A DNA stretch of 7,012 bases, taken from the NCBI GenBank assembly GCA_934343915.1, contig CAKRIL010000065.1:1-7012 (forward strand). Reading direction: 5' to 3'. Positions within the stretch are counted from its first letter, which is position 1. Every line of letters starts with the position of its first letter. The notes beneath the pieces were generated by a model. The model was given only the letters and a program-made list of their open reading frames with translations. It searched no databases and was not told where the DNA came from. The DNA comes from an uncultured Lachnospiraceae bacterium. GTDB lineage: Bacteria > Bacillota > Clostridia > Lachnospirales > Lachnospiraceae. Both the position numbers and the translations under genes were made by a program. Positions 5,688-7,012 of this stretch are shown piece by piece.

Positions 5688-6383
5688 ATGAATTACAATA
5701 TTGCAATCTGCGATGACTGTGAGGCGGACAGAAACTACATATCGGACATGGTGGGCGAGTGGGCAGCCGGCGAAGGTCATACTGTAAATATGGCGATGTT
5801 TGAGTCTGCTGAGAATTTCATGTTCTGCTACTCTGACAAGAAGGACTATGATGTGCTTCTGCTTGACATAGAGATGGGAGAGATGGACGGTGTGACCATG
5901 GCGAAGGAGATTCGCAGACAGGATGACAACGTGCAGCTTGTGTTCATAACGGGCTATTCGGATTACATATCCGAAGGGTATGAGGTGGCGGCGCTGCACT
6001 ATCTGATGAAGCCCGTCAAAAAGGAGAAGCTGTTCGAGGTGCTTGACAGGGCGGCAGAGAAGCTGTCAAAGAATGAAAAGGTAATAAATATAGAACTTGC
6101 GGGCGAGCTCATCCGTGTGCCTGTATACCGTATAAGATACGCGGACGTGCTGGGAAACTATGTGACAATCCATGCCGCACAGGATTACACCTTTAAAATG
6201 ACGCTCGGTGACCTGCAAAATGAGCTTGACGAGCGATTTTTTCGTGTGAGCCGTTCGTGCATTGTCAATCTCACGCAGATAAGCCGTGTCACAAAGACTC
6301 AGATAAAGCTTGCCGACGGTACGGAGATACCGATTCCGAGAGGTGCGTTTGATGCGGTGAACAGGGCGATAATCGGGATGTAA
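5688..6383 (+). CDS. LytTR-family (AgrA-like) response regulator
   Basis: A 231-residue two-component regulator. The N-terminal receiver domain (about 3-120) shows the acidic pair Asp9-Asp10 in AICDD, the phosphoacceptor Asp60 in LLLDIEM, Thr88 in FITGY and Lys108 in MKP, so it should be phosphorylatable. The C-terminal LytTR DNA-binding domain (about 133-229) has the usual features: VYRIRYADVLGNYVTIH, the FFRVSRSCIVNL segment (184-195) and IPIPRGAF near the end. LytTR regulators bind spaced direct repeats and often control peptide signalling, bacteriocin or surface functions in Firmicutes. The ATG at 5688 follows AAGGAAG (5673-5679) by 8 bases; a longer frame from TTG at 5646 would begin inside the inverted repeat and has no ribosome site. 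The kinase gene starts 12 bases after its stop, so the two form an operon. Target genes are unknown. Confidence 0.95.
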   Translation: MNYNIAICDDCEADRNYISDMVGEWAAGEGHTVNMAMFESAENFMFCYSDKKDYDVLLLDIEMGEMDGVTMAKEIRRQDDNVQLVFITGYSDYISEGYEVAALHYLMKPVKKEKLFEVLDRAAEKLSKNEKVINIELAGELIRVPVYRIRYADVLGNYVTIHAAQDYTFKMTLGDLQNELDERFFRVSRSCIVNLTQISRVTKTQIKLADGTEIPIPRGAFDAVNRAIIGM

Positions 6384-6395
6384 GGAGAATATACC

Positions 6396-7012
6396 ATGTC
6401 ATTTTTTTCAAAAAGAATAGACAGACAGCTTGCCGCATATCAGCAGGAGCTTATAGAGACACATTACCGCGAGGTCGACAATATGTACAGGCAGATTCGC
6501 GGCTGGAGGCATGATTACCGCAATCATATACAGACCATGAAGGCGTATGCCGCGGCTGGGGATATGGATGCGATAAAGAATTACCTTGATCTGCTCGACG
6601 AGGACTTGACGACGGTGGACACCGTGATAAAGACGGGAAACTCTATGACGGATGCAATTTTAAATTCCAAGATTTCGCTTGCCAAGTCGAAGGACATAAG
6701 TGTTGTGGCTGATGCGCATATTCCGCTGAAGCTTAAGACCTCGGAGATTGACCTGTGCTGTATCATAGGCAATCTTTTTGACAATGCGATCGATGCGAGC
6801 ATGAAGCTGCCGAAGGAGCAGAGAATGATAAGGGTGTACATGGACATGAAGAATACCCAGCTCTACATTTCATTTACGAACTTCACATCGGGAAAGAAGC
6901 TAAAAAAGGTCGGCGGGCTGTTTGCAAGCACCAAGGGTGAAGGTCATGGCTTCGGACTTGTCAGAATCGACGCGATTGTCGAGAGGCTTGACGGATATCT
7001 AAGCCGCAACAG
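6396..7012 (+). CDS. GHKL (AgrC-like) sensor histidine kinase lacking a membrane domain, 3' end outside window
   Basis: The frame stays open for 205 codons to the window edge. The ATG has AAGGAG (6382-6387), overlapping the regulator's stop codon, at 8-base spacing. The regulator's TAA at 6381 is in the same frame and no alternative start lies between, so the N-terminus is fixed. Visible parts: an amphipathic N-terminal helix (1-36), the phosphoacceptor region WRHDYRNH with His39, and the ATP-binding module with N-box NLFDNAIDAS (126-135) and glycine-rich STKGEGHGFGLVRI (178-191). Only a short C-terminal piece should be missing. The His-Asp-x-x-Asn-His pattern and N-box are those of AgrC-type kinases, which normally carry several N-terminal membrane helices; none are present here. 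It presumably phosphorylates the upstream LytTR regulator. It could sense through a partner protein or a cytoplasmic signal. Confidence 0.93.
   Translation, partial: MSFFSKRIDRQLAAYQQELIETHYREVDNMYRQIRGWRHDYRNHIQTMKAYAAAGDMDAIKNYLDLLDEDLTTVDTVIKTGNSMTDAILNSKISLAKSKDISVVADAHIPLKLKTSEIDLCCIIGNLFDNAIDASMKLPKEQRMIRVYMDMKNTQLYISFTNFTSGKKLKKVGGLFASTKGEGHGFGLVRIDAIVERLDGYLSRN

Overview
The window reads as chromosomal DNA from a Gram-positive, low-to-moderate GC Firmicute. A gut Lachnospiraceae-type clostridium is my best guess. This is inferred from the strong AGGAGG-type ribosome sites, the pdxS/pdxT route to vitamin B6, a pair of short CHR-domain transporters, a sortase-type surface protein ending in an APQTG motif, and an AgrA/AgrC-like two-component pair. 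No phage, plasmid, CRISPR, tRNA or rRNA sequence was seen.

Layout, left to right. Positions 1-621 hold the C-terminal part of an EAL-domain cyclic-di-GMP phosphodiesterase, which enters from beyond the left edge. It converges on the minus-strand pdxS-pdxT operon (2127 to 651), and a symmetric hairpin at 628-649 separates the two. Together pdxS and pdxT encode the complete pyridoxal 5'-phosphate synthase. Upstream of pdxS a shared divergent region (2128-2415) carries direct repeats placed like MocR/PdxR activator sites. On the other side it leads into two translationally coupled CHR-family transporter genes (2416-3586).

Next is a single-gene unit (3693-5348) for a 551-residue secreted, wall-anchored protein with two [InlB-like repeat + Ig-like] modules. 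Its promoter has an over-long 19-bp spacer with a dyad inside, the layout of MerR-family-controlled promoters. An intrinsic terminator at 5463-5494 closes it. A 140-bp near-palindromic inverted repeat (5513-5652) fills the space before a LytTR response regulator gene (5688-6383) and a GHKL histidine kinase gene (6396 to past the right edge). The kinase has no room for a membrane sensor domain.

Most genes are ordinary and intact. The points most worth a second look are in the non-coding DNA (the long inverted repeat, the MerR-like promoter, the PdxR-like repeats) and in the sensor-less kinase. No clearly new multi-gene system is visible in this window.
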